DNA of 64,000 bases from Dehalobacter sp. DCM (GTDB taxonomy: Bacteria; Bacillota; Desulfitobacteriia; Desulfitobacteriales; Syntrophobotulaceae): positions 4,431,525 to 4,495,524 of the forward strand of contig NZ_CP092282.1 of assembly GCF_024972775.1 (NCBI RefSeq). The letters run 5' to 3'. The notes under the pieces were generated by a model. The model was not told the origin of the DNA and searched no databases. It saw nothing but the letters and a program-made list of their open reading frames with translations. This document shows positions 28,304 through 36,887 of the stretch, in pieces. Position numbers and translations under genes: made by a program. Positions within the stretch are counted from its first letter, which is position 1, and each line of letters opens with the position of its first letter.

Positions 28304-29746
28304 CTATGATAGCAAATTTCTTTGTGAGGCTTCTTTGATCTTTAGATAATAAGCTATTTCCAGCCGCTTCTTCTGTAACTCGCAGCCCAGTGGATAGACT
28401 TTCGTCAATTCTCCGCTAAACGCTGTATTTGCGGCATGGCAGCCGCCGCTGCAGGAAAATCGGGCCCAACAGGATCGACATTCTTCTTTTGAGTATACCT
28501 GCGCTCGACGAAAAGCCTGGACGATTTTCGGATCAAGAAATCCCTCGGAATCATCCAGTGACCCCAGCTTGTATTGTTCCTGTCCGACAAACTGATGGCA
28601 GGGGTAAATATCCCCTTCCGGAGATATGGCCACATATTCATGACCTGCGCCACATCCGGATAAGCGTTTCACGAGACACGGGCCTTCATCGAGTCCCGCA
28701 TTGAAATGGAAAAAAACGAATTCCTTACCGTCTCTTCGGTATTCCAGAACCTTTTCCCCTAATATGTCATAGCTGCGTTTAATCTCTGTGAGGTCTTCAT
28801 CACGAAATGCATACTCTTCCTGCGGTGAAGCGACTACAGGTTCCACCGAAATCCGGTTGATTCCGCTGTCGGCCAAGTGTAAAACATCTTTATAGAAGTC
28901 CGTATTGAAATGGGTATACGTACCCCTGACATAATAATAATTGCCGGTTGCATAGGGAGAGGAATTGGGTCTTCTGCGGGCAAAACTGAGTATTTGTGGC
29001 ATAATCCGATCGTAGCTGCCGGCTCCATTCAAAAATGGTCTCATTCTGTCATTGACGTCCTTGCGCCCATCTATACTTAAAACCACACTGATCTCCTCTT
29101 TCTCGAGAAAATCAGCCGTTGGCTGATCAAGAAGCACCGCATTGGTTGTCAAGGTAAACTTCATTTTCTTTCCCGCTTGAGCGGCTATCTCTTTTCCATA
29201 GGCAATCAGCTCTTTGACAACAGGAAAATTCATTAGCGGTTCACCGCCGAAAAAGTCAACCTCGCACTGTTGCCGTTCACCGCTATGATCCAGTAAAAAA
29301 TTCAAGGCTTTTTTCCCGGTCTCAAGACTCATCAGTTGGCGACTGCCTCCAAAAGGCCCCGTTCCCGCAAAGCAGTAGCCGCAGCGAAGATTGCAGTCAT
29401 GTGCCACATGCAAGCACATCGCTTTAATTATCGGCTCATCCGGATAGAGCAGCACCGTTTCCTCGGCTTCAGGTGAAAAAAGCAAACCCTGTTTTTGCAG
29501 TGCAGAAAGCTCGGTAAGAATTTCGTGCTTTTCCTCGGCAATCAGGTTTAACCCTATATTCGGGACTATCTGCGCAAATTCTTTGAGACCGTTTTTTCTC
29601 TGCCAGGCAACCATCTCCAAAATAAGGCCTTGGGTCACGTCATCCAAGACATGAAGGGATCCTGAGTTTACATCATAGGCAACATTAATATCCCCTTGGC
29701 GGTATACATGAACATTCTTCTCAATACAATAGTTTATTAATTCCAT
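28304..29746 (-). CDS. scfB: Radical SAM SCIFF-peptide thioether maturase
   Basis: 480 aa from the ATG at 29746. AAAGGA is upstream, and a -10 at 29779-29784 fits this start better than the ATG-containing frame opening at 29770. The N-terminal peptide-binding domain (VHVYRQGDINVAYDVNSGSLHVLDD) precedes the radical SAM motif CNLRCGYC. A C-terminal SPASM/twitch region binds auxiliary clusters (CGAGHEYVAISPEGDIYPCHQFVG; CRSCWARFSCSGGC). Such enzymes form Cys-to-alpha-carbon thioether links in the SCIFF peptide, which is encoded just upstream. Confidence 0.95.
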   Translation of the reverse strand: MELINYCIEKNVHVYRQGDINVAYDVNSGSLHVLDDVTQGLILEMVAWQRKNGLKEFAQIVPNIGLNLIAEEKHEILTELSALQKQGLLFSPEAEETVLLYPDEPIIKAMCLHVAHDCNLRCGYCFAGTGPFGGSRQLMSLETGKKALNFLLDHSGERQQCEVDFFGGEPLMNFPVVKELIAYGKEIAAQAGKKMKFTLTTNAVLLDQPTADFLEKEEISVVLSIDGRKDVNDRMRPFLNGAGSYDRIMPQILSFARRRPNSSPYATGNYYYVRGTYTHFNTDFYKDVLHLADSGINRISVEPVVASPQEEYAFRDEDLTEIKRSYDILGEKVLEYRRDGKEFVFFHFNAGLDEGPCLVKRLSGCGAGHEYVAISPEGDIYPCHQFVGQEQYKLGSLDDSEGFLDPKIVQAFRRAQVYSKEECRSCWARFSCSGGCHAANTAFSGELTKVYPLGCELQKKRLEIAYYLKIKEASQRNLLS

Positions 29747-29778
29747 TACGACATTCCTTTGCATTAACAATTACACCT

Positions 29779-29784
29779 ATTATA
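29779..29784 (-). promoter_or_regulatory. Extended -10 element before scfB
   Basis: Minus-strand TGGTATAAT (TATAAT at 29779-29784, TG extension on its 5' side) without a strong -35. It would start transcription about 25 nt before the scfB ATG, giving scfB a start independent of scfA. Confidence 0.4.
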
Positions 29785-29838
29785 CCATTAAAAATACACA
29801 TAAAAAACAAACCTGAATTGTAACCACATGAAATCATC

Positions 29839-29883
29839 AAAAAAAGTATCCCAAATTCGCCCCCGGCGGCGAATTTGGGATAC
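29839..29883 (-). terminator. Strong terminator between scfA and scfB
   Basis: Minus-strand 16-bp stem with arms at 29868-29883 and 29846-29861 (GTATCCCAAATTCGCC and its complement), followed by AC and a run of seven T. It should stop most transcripts coming from scfA. Confidence 0.85.
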
Positions 29884-29911
29884 CGTCTTTTTCCAGAAGG
29901 CAATGTAATTA

Positions 29912-29933
29912 AAGCTTGGCGTGCGCCAAGCTT
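29912..29933 (-). terminator. Second hairpin directly after scfA
   Basis: Perfect 10-bp palindromic stem AAGCTTGGCG / CGCCAAGCTT with a 2-nt centre, about 27 nt after the scfA stop and followed on the minus strand by TAATTA. It lacks a long U tract, so it may protect the scfA mRNA 3' end rather than terminate. Confidence 0.5.
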
Positions 29934-29959
29934 ATGGTGGTGTTGAAATATATTCCAAT

Positions 29960-30100
29960 TTATTTTTCACAAACCTGATTACCAACAGTACACGATGTTT
30001 TGCATGCGGACTGACACGATGTCTGGCACTTTCCGCATCCTCCCGTTTTAGCCGTTGAACTCAAATGGCCCTTGACGACGGTTGTAATATGTTTAGCCAT
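29960..30100 (-). CDS. scfA: SCIFF peptide precursor (six cysteines in forty-five residues)
   Basis: 46 aa, too short for ordinary ORF lists. After the leader MAKHITTVVKGHLSSTAK, a core contains six cysteines within 23 residues (CGKCQTSCQSACKTSC plus a last Cys in NQVCEK). This is the invariant Clostridial SCIFF pattern. AATAAGGAGGATATT precedes the ATG, 13 bp after the stop of the lipoprotein gene. The peptide is the substrate of the radical SAM maturase ScfB encoded downstream. The biological role of mature SCIFF is still unknown. Confidence 0.95.
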   Translation of the reverse strand: MAKHITTVVKGHLSSTAKTGGCGKCQTSCQSACKTSCTVGNQVCEK

Positions 30101-30113
30101 AATATCCTCCTTA

Positions 30114-30713
30114 TTATTCTTTTGGTTGACTGAACAGATAAATTACTTTTCCCTCACTGGAGTACCCTGTAATATCCGCATTAACAGATGGAACTTGTGG
30201 TTCACTGACAAAGGCATACCACAGACGAAGCTGATCGGTAGGAACAATATTTCCCTGTACCGTTTCCCCATTTGTTGTCTTAACGGTCACGCTGGTGATA
30301 TCTTTATTCGTTATCTTTCCGTAATATAGGGAATACTGAGTGCCATTTTCACCGAGATCAGCATACCGCCATTGCAAACCATCCGGATACGTAACAAGTT
30401 TGCCCACTGCACTACCTGTCCATTCCCAGCCAATTGCGTTTTTCGTAAATATCCCTACACTGAGTTCTGTTTCATACGTATAAAATACAATCCCGGAATT
30501 ATTACTGACCTGCTCGATATATACTAATTCATACCCTTTGGGAATAAGCGGTTTTGCTTTCTCTACAGCATCTTTCAGCGAGTTGCATCCACCCAGTACC
30601 GCTGTCAAAACTACAATAATAAGAATGGATAGAACCTTCTTGAACCGCATCTTATTGGAAAACGTTCTTTTCGAGTCAGATAACATACTATTCTTTTCAG
30701 CTCCTTCTGGCAT
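30114..30713 (-). CDS. Lipoprotein of unknown function
   Basis: 199 aa as read from 30713. Hydrophobic VLSILIIVVLTAVLGGC ends in a lipobox whose Cys is residue 43, giving an exported, lipid-anchored product. The mature part is beta-rich with many aromatic and Thr/Gly residues (LQWRYADLGENGTQYSLYYGK). The start is uncertain: GTGAGG precedes the first ATG, while an AAGGAG is too far from the next in-frame ATG (residue 10). The signal would be more typical from residue 22. It directly precedes scfA. Confidence 0.7.
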   Translation of the reverse strand: MPEGAEKNSMLSDSKRTFSNKMRFKKVLSILIIVVLTAVLGGCNSLKDAVEKAKPLIPKGYELVYIEQVSNNSGIVFYTYETELSVGIFTKNAIGWEWTGSAVGKLVTYPDGLQWRYADLGENGTQYSLYYGKITNKDITSVTVKTTNGETVQGNIVPTDQLRLWYAFVSEPQVPSVNADITGYSSEGKVIYLFSQPKE

Positions 30714-30827
30714 AACGCCTCACCAAGCTTCTTGTGATTTCTCAGACGGTGCTCTTTGAAATTATAGGCAGGCAATAGAATTAACCGATAAAAAAACCAG
30801 CATTATACTGGCAACACATTCTTAAGT

Positions 30828-30902
30828 TGGAGCGGAAGACGGGATTCGAACCCGCGACCCTCGGCTTGGGAAGCCAATGCTCTACCGCTGAGCCACTTCC
30901 GC
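30828..30902 (-). tRNA. tRNA-Gly (CCC)
   Basis: 75 nt including the encoded CCA. Acceptor stem GCGGAAG pairs with CTTCCGC. The anticodon loop TTCCCAA gives CCC, the T loop is GTTCGAAT and the D loop contains AGCGGTAGA. It is a single tRNA between the lipoprotein and peptidase genes. Confidence 0.93.
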
Positions 30903-31073
30903 CTATCCCTTTTAACAAGGTATTTATTATTATAGTGATAATCTGCTTGTTCGTCAAGGGTCTTGAGCCCTACTATATATACACAATTTTCAAATACTTC
31001 CAATAATTCCTTTCGCTTCCATTGACTTTTTCGCATAATTATACTACTGCAATCAGATCCCGGCATAACTCAA

Positions 31074-31991
31074 TCATGTAAGTTGAGCCGCTGTCAAGAG
31101 CAGCCCTTCATTCTCTTGATATATCTGTCCAAGTTGAGAAATCGGAAGCGGATTTTGGCCTTGCCCGATCTCAATCGTATAGCCAGGCCGGCGAAACTTT
31201 TCGATAAACCAATCCTTATATCCGGCATACGAAGTCATCCCTACGGCTTCTTCCAAAGTATATCCGCTTAGACGAGACAAACAACGGGCAATTTCTTTAT
31301 CTCGAGTGGAGGCTAAATTACGATAATTCCAATAAATAATTCGCCCTTGACTATGAAATGCCAGAACTAACTGAAAATCATGCTTTCGCGTAAAGTCAGC
31401 AACCGCTTTGGATTCCGGTTCCGATTCTGGTGAAGCACCGGAAAAACGTGTTGGTCCAGGGCCTTTAATATCGTGGCTTGCTTCCGCACCCTTTGATAAC
31501 TGCCAAGAGGCGTCATAATTATGGTTGAGGTCAACTCCGTGTATATTTGCTTGCCATACCTGGCTAAAATTAGTCCGTCCATTGTTCCATTTTAGGAGTG
31601 ATTGATTATACGGGTGATCCGGCTGCAAGCCATTTAATACCAAATCAACGCCATCGGGATTAACCATCGGCAAAATATAGATGGAACTCTTTTGCCATTG
31701 ACTTTGAATATCGCATCTCCCAAGCAGCGTATTGCTAATGTAGCTTTCAAGATAGTTTTCACTGAATTTCATTAGCAGCAGCGCCGTCAACCATTCCAGC
31801 GCATGGTGGGCCCCATTATAAAATACGTGATTCGGACCGGTACCTAACCTAAGATAATAAAGGTTACGGCCAAGTACACTCTTACCGGCAATTCCTATCT
31901 CAAGAAACGGGTAACGCTCCTCCAGACTGTGAATATCTCTCTCCATGACATCATAGGGATAACTTTGCATCGTATTAACGATTTCACGCAT
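31074..31991 (-). CDS. M14-family zinc carboxypeptidase (gamma-D-Glu-diamino acid peptidase type)
   Basis: 305 aa. The zinc-binding HxxE lies in YNGAHHALEWLTA, the third ligand His in VLAFHSQGRIIYW, and the catalytic Glu probably in GYTIEIGQGQNPLP. DGVDLVLNG and the GVDLNHNYDASW segment (substrate-binding Asn-Arg-type region) are typical of M14C enzymes that cut gamma-D-glutamyl-diaminopimelate bonds in peptidoglycan peptides. There is no signal peptide or LysM domain, suggesting action on recycled or spore peptides. CAGGATGCCGGT precedes the ATG. Confidence 0.85.
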   Translation of the reverse strand: MREIVNTMQSYPYDVMERDIHSLEERYPFLEIGIAGKSVLGRNLYYLRLGTGPNHVFYNGAHHALEWLTALLLMKFSENYLESYISNTLLGRCDIQSQWQKSSIYILPMVNPDGVDLVLNGLQPDHPYNQSLLKWNNGRTNFSQVWQANIHGVDLNHNYDASWQLSKGAEASHDIKGPGPTRFSGASPESEPESKAVADFTRKHDFQLVLAFHSQGRIIYWNYRNLASTRDKEIARCLSRLSGYTLEEAVGMTSYAGYKDWFIEKFRRPGYTIEIGQGQNPLPISQLGQIYQENEGLLLTAAQLT

Positions 31992-32122
31992 ACCGGCATC
32001 CTGCTTCCTCTAAGTAATCTTGTTATACTCTATGGGCAAGATATAAAAATATGCGTGTTAAACCATCCACCGGCGTTGCAGGACAAATAATGTTCCGTTA
32101 TTTTCATAATTCATAACACAAT

Positions 32123-32160
32123 AAAGCGGCTCGTATTAGTTCATCTAATAAAAACCGCTT
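32123..32160 (-). terminator. Terminator after the tRNA-Glu/tRNA-Phe pair
   Basis: Stem AAGCGG / CCGCTT (32124-32129 / 32155-32160) enclosing an inner TATTAG...CTAATA stem, about 10 bp past the 3' end of tRNA-Phe on the minus strand. It is followed by TTATTG. Confidence 0.6.
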
Positions 32161-32170
32161 CTCGATCCAA

Positions 32171-32246
<76 letters not shown>

Positions 32247-32297
32247 AAATTTTAAGTCAGATCGCCTCTTCGGTTTTCTGACCTGTGATTATGGATA

Positions 32298-32373
32298 TGG
32301 TGACCCGTACGGGATTCGAACCCGTGTTACCGCCGTGAAAGGGCGGTGTCTTAGGCCGCTTGACCAACGGGCC
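32298..32373 (-). tRNA. tRNA-Glu (TTC)
   Basis: 76 nt with encoded CCA. Acceptor GGCCCGT pairs with ACGGGTC, the anticodon loop CCTTTCA gives TTC, and the T loop is GTTCGAAT. It forms a tandem with tRNA-Phe. Confidence 0.95.
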
Positions 32374-32479
32374 ACATAAATCGTCAGTTAAGCTAATTGC
32401 GCTGACGTTTTTTAATTATACATATAACCGACATAATAGTAAAGTGTTTTTTTTAGCTTATAGCATTTTTTTATTTTTT

Positions 32480-33157
32480 TTACTTTATTGCATAAAAACC
32501 GGCTTGCATAACTGAAACCCAAAATACCTCGACCGCAGTAAAACCAATCTCTTTTAAAAGTTTTAGATGAGATTCAATCGTTATAGGAAATATTTCAACA
32601 CCATAACGGCTTAAGTGCTTATTGACTTCCTCAGGACTCTTTCCTTGTTTTAATTGCGCACTCCGCCACCGTTCCAGCCCAATGCTCAAACCGTTATCGC
32701 TTTGGGGCCTGATGGTCTCAACGGTAACATACACGCCACCCGTTTTTAACATTCGGAAACAGTTTTGAGATGCCTTATTACGCATTTTATCTAAGTAATG
32801 ATGGGATAATATTGCGGTGATGACATCAAATTCATTATTCGAACAGGTCAAGTCTTCTGATCCTGCCTGAATATATTCTATGTCAGAGATTTTAGTTCCG
32901 TAGAGCTTTCGCCTGCTGATCTTCAACATTTCATCCGATGGATCCGCCAGAACAAAACGGCAATTGAGAAATTCAGGTGTCGCCTTTTCAATCAAGTTTC
33001 CTGTCCCACAACCCGTATCAAGCCAATTCGCTGGTTGAGCCTTTACAACTTTGATTAAATCAATTGTCTGCTCGAGGATACCGCTGTAAAACGGTATTGT
33101 TTTATTAATATTTGCATCATATTTATGGGCAGGTTGAGACGTTTTATTATCCTGCAT
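32480..33157 (-). CDS. Class I SAM-dependent methyltransferase, substrate unknown
   Basis: 225 aa. The Rossmann SAM site shows WLDTGCGTGNLIEKA (motif I), FVLADPSDEML (motif II acid), AGSEDLTCSNNEFDVITAILSHHYL (motif IV) and FRMLKTGGVYVTVET (motif V). It resembles the UbiE/Methyltransf_25 group, and no target can be inferred. It lies between the tRNA pair and the left boundary of the tRNA-Lys-flanked segment, so it is outside that segment. GGGGGAGGAATTGGT stands before the ATG. Confidence 0.85.
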   Translation of the reverse strand: MQDNKTSQPAHKYDANINKTIPFYSGILEQTIDLIKVVKAQPANWLDTGCGTGNLIEKATPEFLNCRFVLADPSDEMLKISRRKLYGTKISDIEYIQAGSEDLTCSNNEFDVITAILSHHYLDKMRNKASQNCFRMLKTGGVYVTVETIRPQSDNGLSIGLERWRSAQLKQGKSPEEVNKHLSRYGVEIFPITIESHLKLLKEIGFTAVEVFWVSVMQAGFYAIK

Positions 33158-33326
33158 ACCAATTCCTCCCCCTTATTACTATCATTATAGTACAAATATA
33201 GTTCGTGCCAATTAAAATTCGATAAATAGTGTAATAATATGAAAAAACACCTTCGAGGATAACTCGACGATGCTTTATTCTAAACCGAACACCATTTTAA
33301 TGAATAATATTTACGGAGGATCAACT

Positions 33327-33371
33327 TTTGGTGAGCTATCCGAGACTCGAACGCGGGACACACTGATTAAA
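33327..33371 (-). repeat. Truncated tRNA-Lys 3'-half: direct repeat / probable att remnant
   Basis: These 45 bp match the 3' half of the intact tRNA-Lys (42918-42962, same orientation) at 42 positions: from three bases beyond CCA through acceptor strand and T arm into the anticodon loop. Similarity ends abruptly there. The three changes disrupt the acceptor and T stems, so it cannot be a working tRNA. A duplicated tRNA 3' end downstream of the intact gene is the classical mark of site-specific integration. The enclosed interval is 33.4-42.9 kb. Confidence 0.75.
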
Positions 33372-33443
33372 TGGTTTATGTCTAATTAAAATTTATAGCC
33401 TAAATTTTATAATTGATACTGATACATCTGATATCGTTAATAT

Positions 33444-33505
33444 AAATAAAAAGAGACGGGTATACCATCCTTTGTGTCATAGCTAAAACACAAGACAGTA
33501 TACCC
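33444..33505 (-). terminator. Terminator of the methyltransferase/corrinoid transcript
   Basis: A long stem: GGGTATAC (33458-33465) / GTATACCC (33498-33505) with an inner TTGTGT / ACACAA stem. It is followed on the minus strand by GTCTCTTTTTATTTA. It lies about 20 bp past the methyltransferase stop, just inside the left att-like repeat. Confidence 0.8.
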
Positions 33506-33525
33506 ATTAATCATTTTGCAGCTTA

Positions 33526-34506
33526 TTAAAACATGAGCTTGCTCATTTTGTCTATTTCATTGTCAACGGCGATATCGACACCGGGGAAGTTACTCTGAGG
33601 GCCACCATGGGTGATGCAGGGAATGAAGTAAAGTTTGCCGTTTGCTCTGCAGGTTTCTTCAACGAGTTTCGCACAGTTTTCCTGTGTCCACTCCGGGAAA
33701 TCAACCAAACCGCTGTGGATGCCTCCCATGAAAGTAATTTGTTTGCCGTATTTTTCAATCAATGCAGGAATATCATTCGTGTTCATGACACCCTGCCAGA
33801 TGTCAATTCCCATTTCGATCATGAAAGGAACGAGATTGGCCGCATAGCTGTCACTGTGGTGTATAATGACTTCAACGCCGTTTGCCTTATAAAAGCCATA
33901 GACTTTTTTATACGCAGGCAGGATAAATTCTTTAAACATGTCAGGAGATAAGAAAGAGTTTTTCTGACTGCCCCAATCATCATGATGGAACAGGGCATCA
34001 GGATGCAAGTGGTCAACTAATTCTTTCGCCAGTGCGAGTTCAAATTCGGTAATATAATCAATCAGTTCATGCATGGCTTCGGGTTCTTCATAGAAACTCA
34101 TCAAAGCATCTTCCATGCCCATGAGGTAATGAAGGTGTTCAAAGATCCCCGGCGCAATAAAGACGGTGGCAAATTCTTCGTTGCGATCAATGGCTGCGAC
34201 AGCTGCCTGTGCTTTAGCCCAGGCTTCTTCCGGGCAAATCACATTTGGCGCTTTCACCGTTTCCCGCCATTTTGTGATATCTTTTATGACTTTATGCTCC
34301 GAATCATGAACGGGAAAAGAAGCCATCTGTCCCTCAGGCCAACGAAGCGTGACACCCCATTCATTCACAACTTCTTCGCCGAGAGAAGGTTTCCGACGGA
34401 CAATCGGTGTGTTCATAATTAGATGAAAAGCCTCATACTGTTTCACAAATCGGTCCGGACTTCCGCCTTTTAGTACTTCCATTAAATTCTGTCTTTTTGT
34501 TAACAT
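33526..34506 (-). CDS. URO-D-family corrinoid methyltransferase (probable O-demethylase component)
   Basis: 326 aa from the ATG at 34506, with TTGGAGGTATCAGTA directly upstream. It has the uroporphyrinogen-decarboxylase TIM-barrel fold: LKGGSPDRFVKQYE at the N-terminus, APGIFEHLHYLMGMEDALM, HHDDWGSQKN, IIHHSDSYAANLVPFMIEMGIDIWQGV, and ITHGGPQSNFPGV near the C-terminus. At the place where MtbA/CmuA-like enzymes have the zinc-binding HxC, it reads HHSD. That argues against a thiol-methylating methyltransferase II and for a substrate-side (MT I) role. The corrinoid protein gene lies 44 bp upstream. The methoxyaromatic substrate is inferred from context. Confidence 0.82.
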   Translation of the reverse strand: MLTKRQNLMEVLKGGSPDRFVKQYEAFHLIMNTPIVRRKPSLGEEVVNEWGVTLRWPEGQMASFPVHDSEHKVIKDITKWRETVKAPNVICPEEAWAKAQAAVAAIDRNEEFATVFIAPGIFEHLHYLMGMEDALMSFYEEPEAMHELIDYITEFELALAKELVDHLHPDALFHHDDWGSQKNSFLSPDMFKEFILPAYKKVYGFYKANGVEVIIHHSDSYAANLVPFMIEMGIDIWQGVMNTNDIPALIEKYGKQITFMGGIHSGLVDFPEWTQENCAKLVEETCRANGKLYFIPCITHGGPQSNFPGVDIAVDNEIDKMSKLMF

Positions 34507-34550
34507 TACTGATACCTCCAATTTCATATGCAAATTCGGTTTACGGTTAT

Positions 34551-35180
34551 TTACTTAACCAATTCAACCGCTTTAACCGCAGCACTGCCGGCATCGGGAG
34601 CAAATCCGTCAGCACCGATTTCGTTAGCGAATTCCTGGGTTACTGGCGCGCCGCCGACGATGACTTTAAAGCCGGTGAGTCCGCTGCCTTTAATCGTCTG
34701 AACTGCTTCTTTCAAAGCCGGCATGGTGGTGGTCAGAAGACCGGAACATGCGACTAAGGTGACGTTCTGGTTTTCATTGATGGCTTCAATCCATCTGCCA
34801 GCCGGGACATCCACGCCCAGGTCGACCATGGTGAAGCCGGCGCTTTCGATCATCATGGAAACAAGGTTTTTGCCGATATCGTGCAGATCGCCGGCAACGG
34901 TTCCGATGATGCAGGTTCCGAGGGAATTGCTGCTGTCGCCAGCCAGTAACGGTTTCAGGACATCAACGCCTTTGGCCATGGCTTTAGCAGCCATCAGCAT
35001 TTCCGGTACAAAGATTTCTCCGGTAGAGAATTTGTCGCCAACGACACTCATTGAGTCGACCATTGCCTGAAGAATATCTTTGGCTGCGCTGCCTTCATCC
35101 AATGCTTCCTGAACCAGTCCGGGAATAAGTTTTGTTTTTCCTGCTTCTACCATTGTTTTAACTTCATTGATTTTTACCAT
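34551..35180 (-). CDS. Corrinoid (B12-binding) methyl-carrier protein, MtaC/MtbC-like
   Basis: 209 aa. The N-terminal four-helix cap (about 1-85, VGDKFSTGEIFVPEMLMAAKAM) precedes a Rossmann cobalamin domain with the base-off motif DLHDIGKN, whose lower ligand is His100. GGAPVTQEFANEIGADGFAPDAGSAA follows. It accepts the methyl group from the substrate methyltransferase and passes it to an acceptor-side enzyme that is not encoded nearby. AAGGAGAATTGTTAA precedes the ATG. The gene pair is transcribed leftward after the transporter gene. Confidence 0.93.
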   Translation of the reverse strand: MVKINEVKTMVEAGKTKLIPGLVQEALDEGSAAKDILQAMVDSMSVVGDKFSTGEIFVPEMLMAAKAMAKGVDVLKPLLAGDSSNSLGTCIIGTVAGDLHDIGKNLVSMMIESAGFTMVDLGVDVPAGRWIEAINENQNVTLVACSGLLTTTMPALKEAVQTIKGSGLTGFKVIVGGAPVTQEFANEIGADGFAPDAGSAAVKAVELVK

Positions 35181-35327
35181 TTAACAATTCTCCTTAATGT
35201 TACTAATTTGGGCATACAATACTAACACGCATTTCTGCGATTGAGAATGAAACCACCGCTATCAAATCAAAATACCGCACGATTTTAAATCAGCAGTTAC
35301 TAAAATTTTGTACCAATCTGAATTTAC

Positions 35328-36674
35328 TTATGCTCTTTCCTTGATTTCTTTTTGATATTGCGTTAGCATAGCTGTGTTCAGTTTATAGAAGAAGATAATA
35401 ATAATCCCGATTACAGCGGAAATACCCGGAATAGCGACGGTCAACATTTTGACGCCGCCAATCAGTTCCGGTGTCACAGGAACATTCGCAGCATAGCCTA
35501 TCCCCGCAAGACCGTAACCGGCAACTGCTCCGCCGATGGCGATCCCGATCTTGATCGGCAGTGTGAACATCGCCATTACAGCCCCTTTAGTGCTTTTACC
35601 GGTTTTCCATTCAACATAATCCGCAGTATCAGAATACATGCCGGTATTCAGCGTGTTTCCGAAAGCAAAGCCAAAGAAACCGATCGCCATCAGCGTAATG
35701 AATGTTGTCGCATTATTCGCAAATAGGTAGACGGATATTAAACTGATCAGGAAAATTATCAAGCCAATCAGGTACGTAGGTTTCTTATCAAGTTTTTTGA
35801 TCAGCATCTGCGATACGATCGTGCCGATCAGCATAGCGACATTAATAGCGACGAAGAAGATAGAAATCATCAGCATGCTGCCGACGACATATTTGAAGTA
35901 ATACGTTACCATCGCATACGTGCCGAACATGGCGGTAAACCGGGTCACTTCCGTCAGCATTAGAATGAGCAGCTGGCCGTTTGTACCGATAGCTTTCGCC
36001 ATATCCCCGACGGTGACTCTCGAGGCGCCCGCACTGACAGCATTTTTTCCGTCATCAAAGGGTTTGGCAATCTTAGCAATCGTGAAGAAAGATGCCATCA
36101 TGACAACCGCAAAGATAAGAACAGTAAGAAAGAAACCTTTTGCTTCATTTCCGCCGCCAATGTAAATCACCATCGGCATGGCGATCAGACCAAAGATAAC
36201 CTTTGCCGCTGCATTGGCCTGGCCTCTTCTGGCTGAGAGAAGGGTTCTGTCTGTGGGATCTTTGCCCAGGACGGCAACCAGCGTATAATAAGCAACGGTC
36301 GCTAGATTGACACAAACGTGAGCGGCAACGTAGGCAACACCCAGATATAATGCCTTGGCTGCCGGACTCAGGTTCGGGTTATAAAACATCACCAGAAAGA
36401 AGATAGCAATAAGTATCGGCCCGACTAAAAGCCAGGAACGGTATTTGCCCCATTTCATGTTGCTTTTTTCGATGATTCCGCCGGCAAAAATAACAGAAAT
36501 TGCATCCACGATCCGGGCGGTCAGAAGGATAGTACCCATTGCTGCGGCTGATAACAGCGCGACGTCGGTAATAAAATAAGAATAATAGGATGTCGCCATC
36601 GTCATTAATAAGATAAACCCTAACTCGCCAACGCCATAGATGTTAATGATACTGCTTTTTAATCTTTCTCCCAT
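35328..36674 (-). CDS. GPH-family (MFS_2) cation symporter
   Basis: 448 aa with about twelve hydrophobic segments. It contains the glycoside-pentoside-hexuronide:cation symporter style sequence MGTILLTARIVDAISVIFAGGIIEKSNMKWGKYRSWLL (the D-x3-G-x-KWGKYR loop). SDTADYVEWKTGKSTKGAVMAMFTLPIKIG is the second signature. In this operon it is likely to import the aromatic substrate rather than a sugar; this is inferred from context. GGAGGTCTATAGAT precedes the ATG. A 213-bp gap separates it from the Zn-ribbon gene, so it may have its own promoter. Confidence 0.88.
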   Translation of the reverse strand: MGERLKSSIINIYGVGELGFILLMTMATSYYSYFITDVALLSAAAMGTILLTARIVDAISVIFAGGIIEKSNMKWGKYRSWLLVGPILIAIFFLVMFYNPNLSPAAKALYLGVAYVAAHVCVNLATVAYYTLVAVLGKDPTDRTLLSARRGQANAAAKVIFGLIAMPMVIYIGGGNEAKGFFLTVLIFAVVMMASFFTIAKIAKPFDDGKNAVSAGASRVTVGDMAKAIGTNGQLLILMLTEVTRFTAMFGTYAMVTYYFKYVVGSMLMISIFFVAINVAMLIGTIVSQMLIKKLDKKPTYLIGLIIFLISLISVYLFANNATTFITLMAIGFFGFAFGNTLNTGMYSDTADYVEWKTGKSTKGAVMAMFTLPIKIGIAIGGAVAGYGLAGIGYAANVPVTPELIGGVKMLTVAIPGISAVIGIIIIFFYKLNTAMLTQYQKEIKERA

Positions 36675-36887
36675 ATCTATAGACCTCCTAAAAATTATTA
36701 ATAATTCCAGGGATAACTGAATAAATCACACGAGATTTTAGAGCTGTTGCCCGCCCATTCTGTAAGAAATCGACAAGCACTATTTCCTGAATAATGAATT
36801 GAAATAATGGATTGAAATAATGATCTGGGAGAATAGTGCTTGTAAACTTCTGGACTAATCTATTGCGGGACCCTGCAGCAATAGCAG

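Noticed and set aside
30803-31066. An 87-aa minus-strand frame
   Set aside because: It runs through tRNA-Gly(CCC), and its C-terminal residues are a translation of the tRNA.
32480-33157. Inclusion of the SAM methyltransferase in the island cassette
   Set aside because: It lies to the left of the tRNA-Lys 3' repeat and has no sequence or operon link to the cassette.
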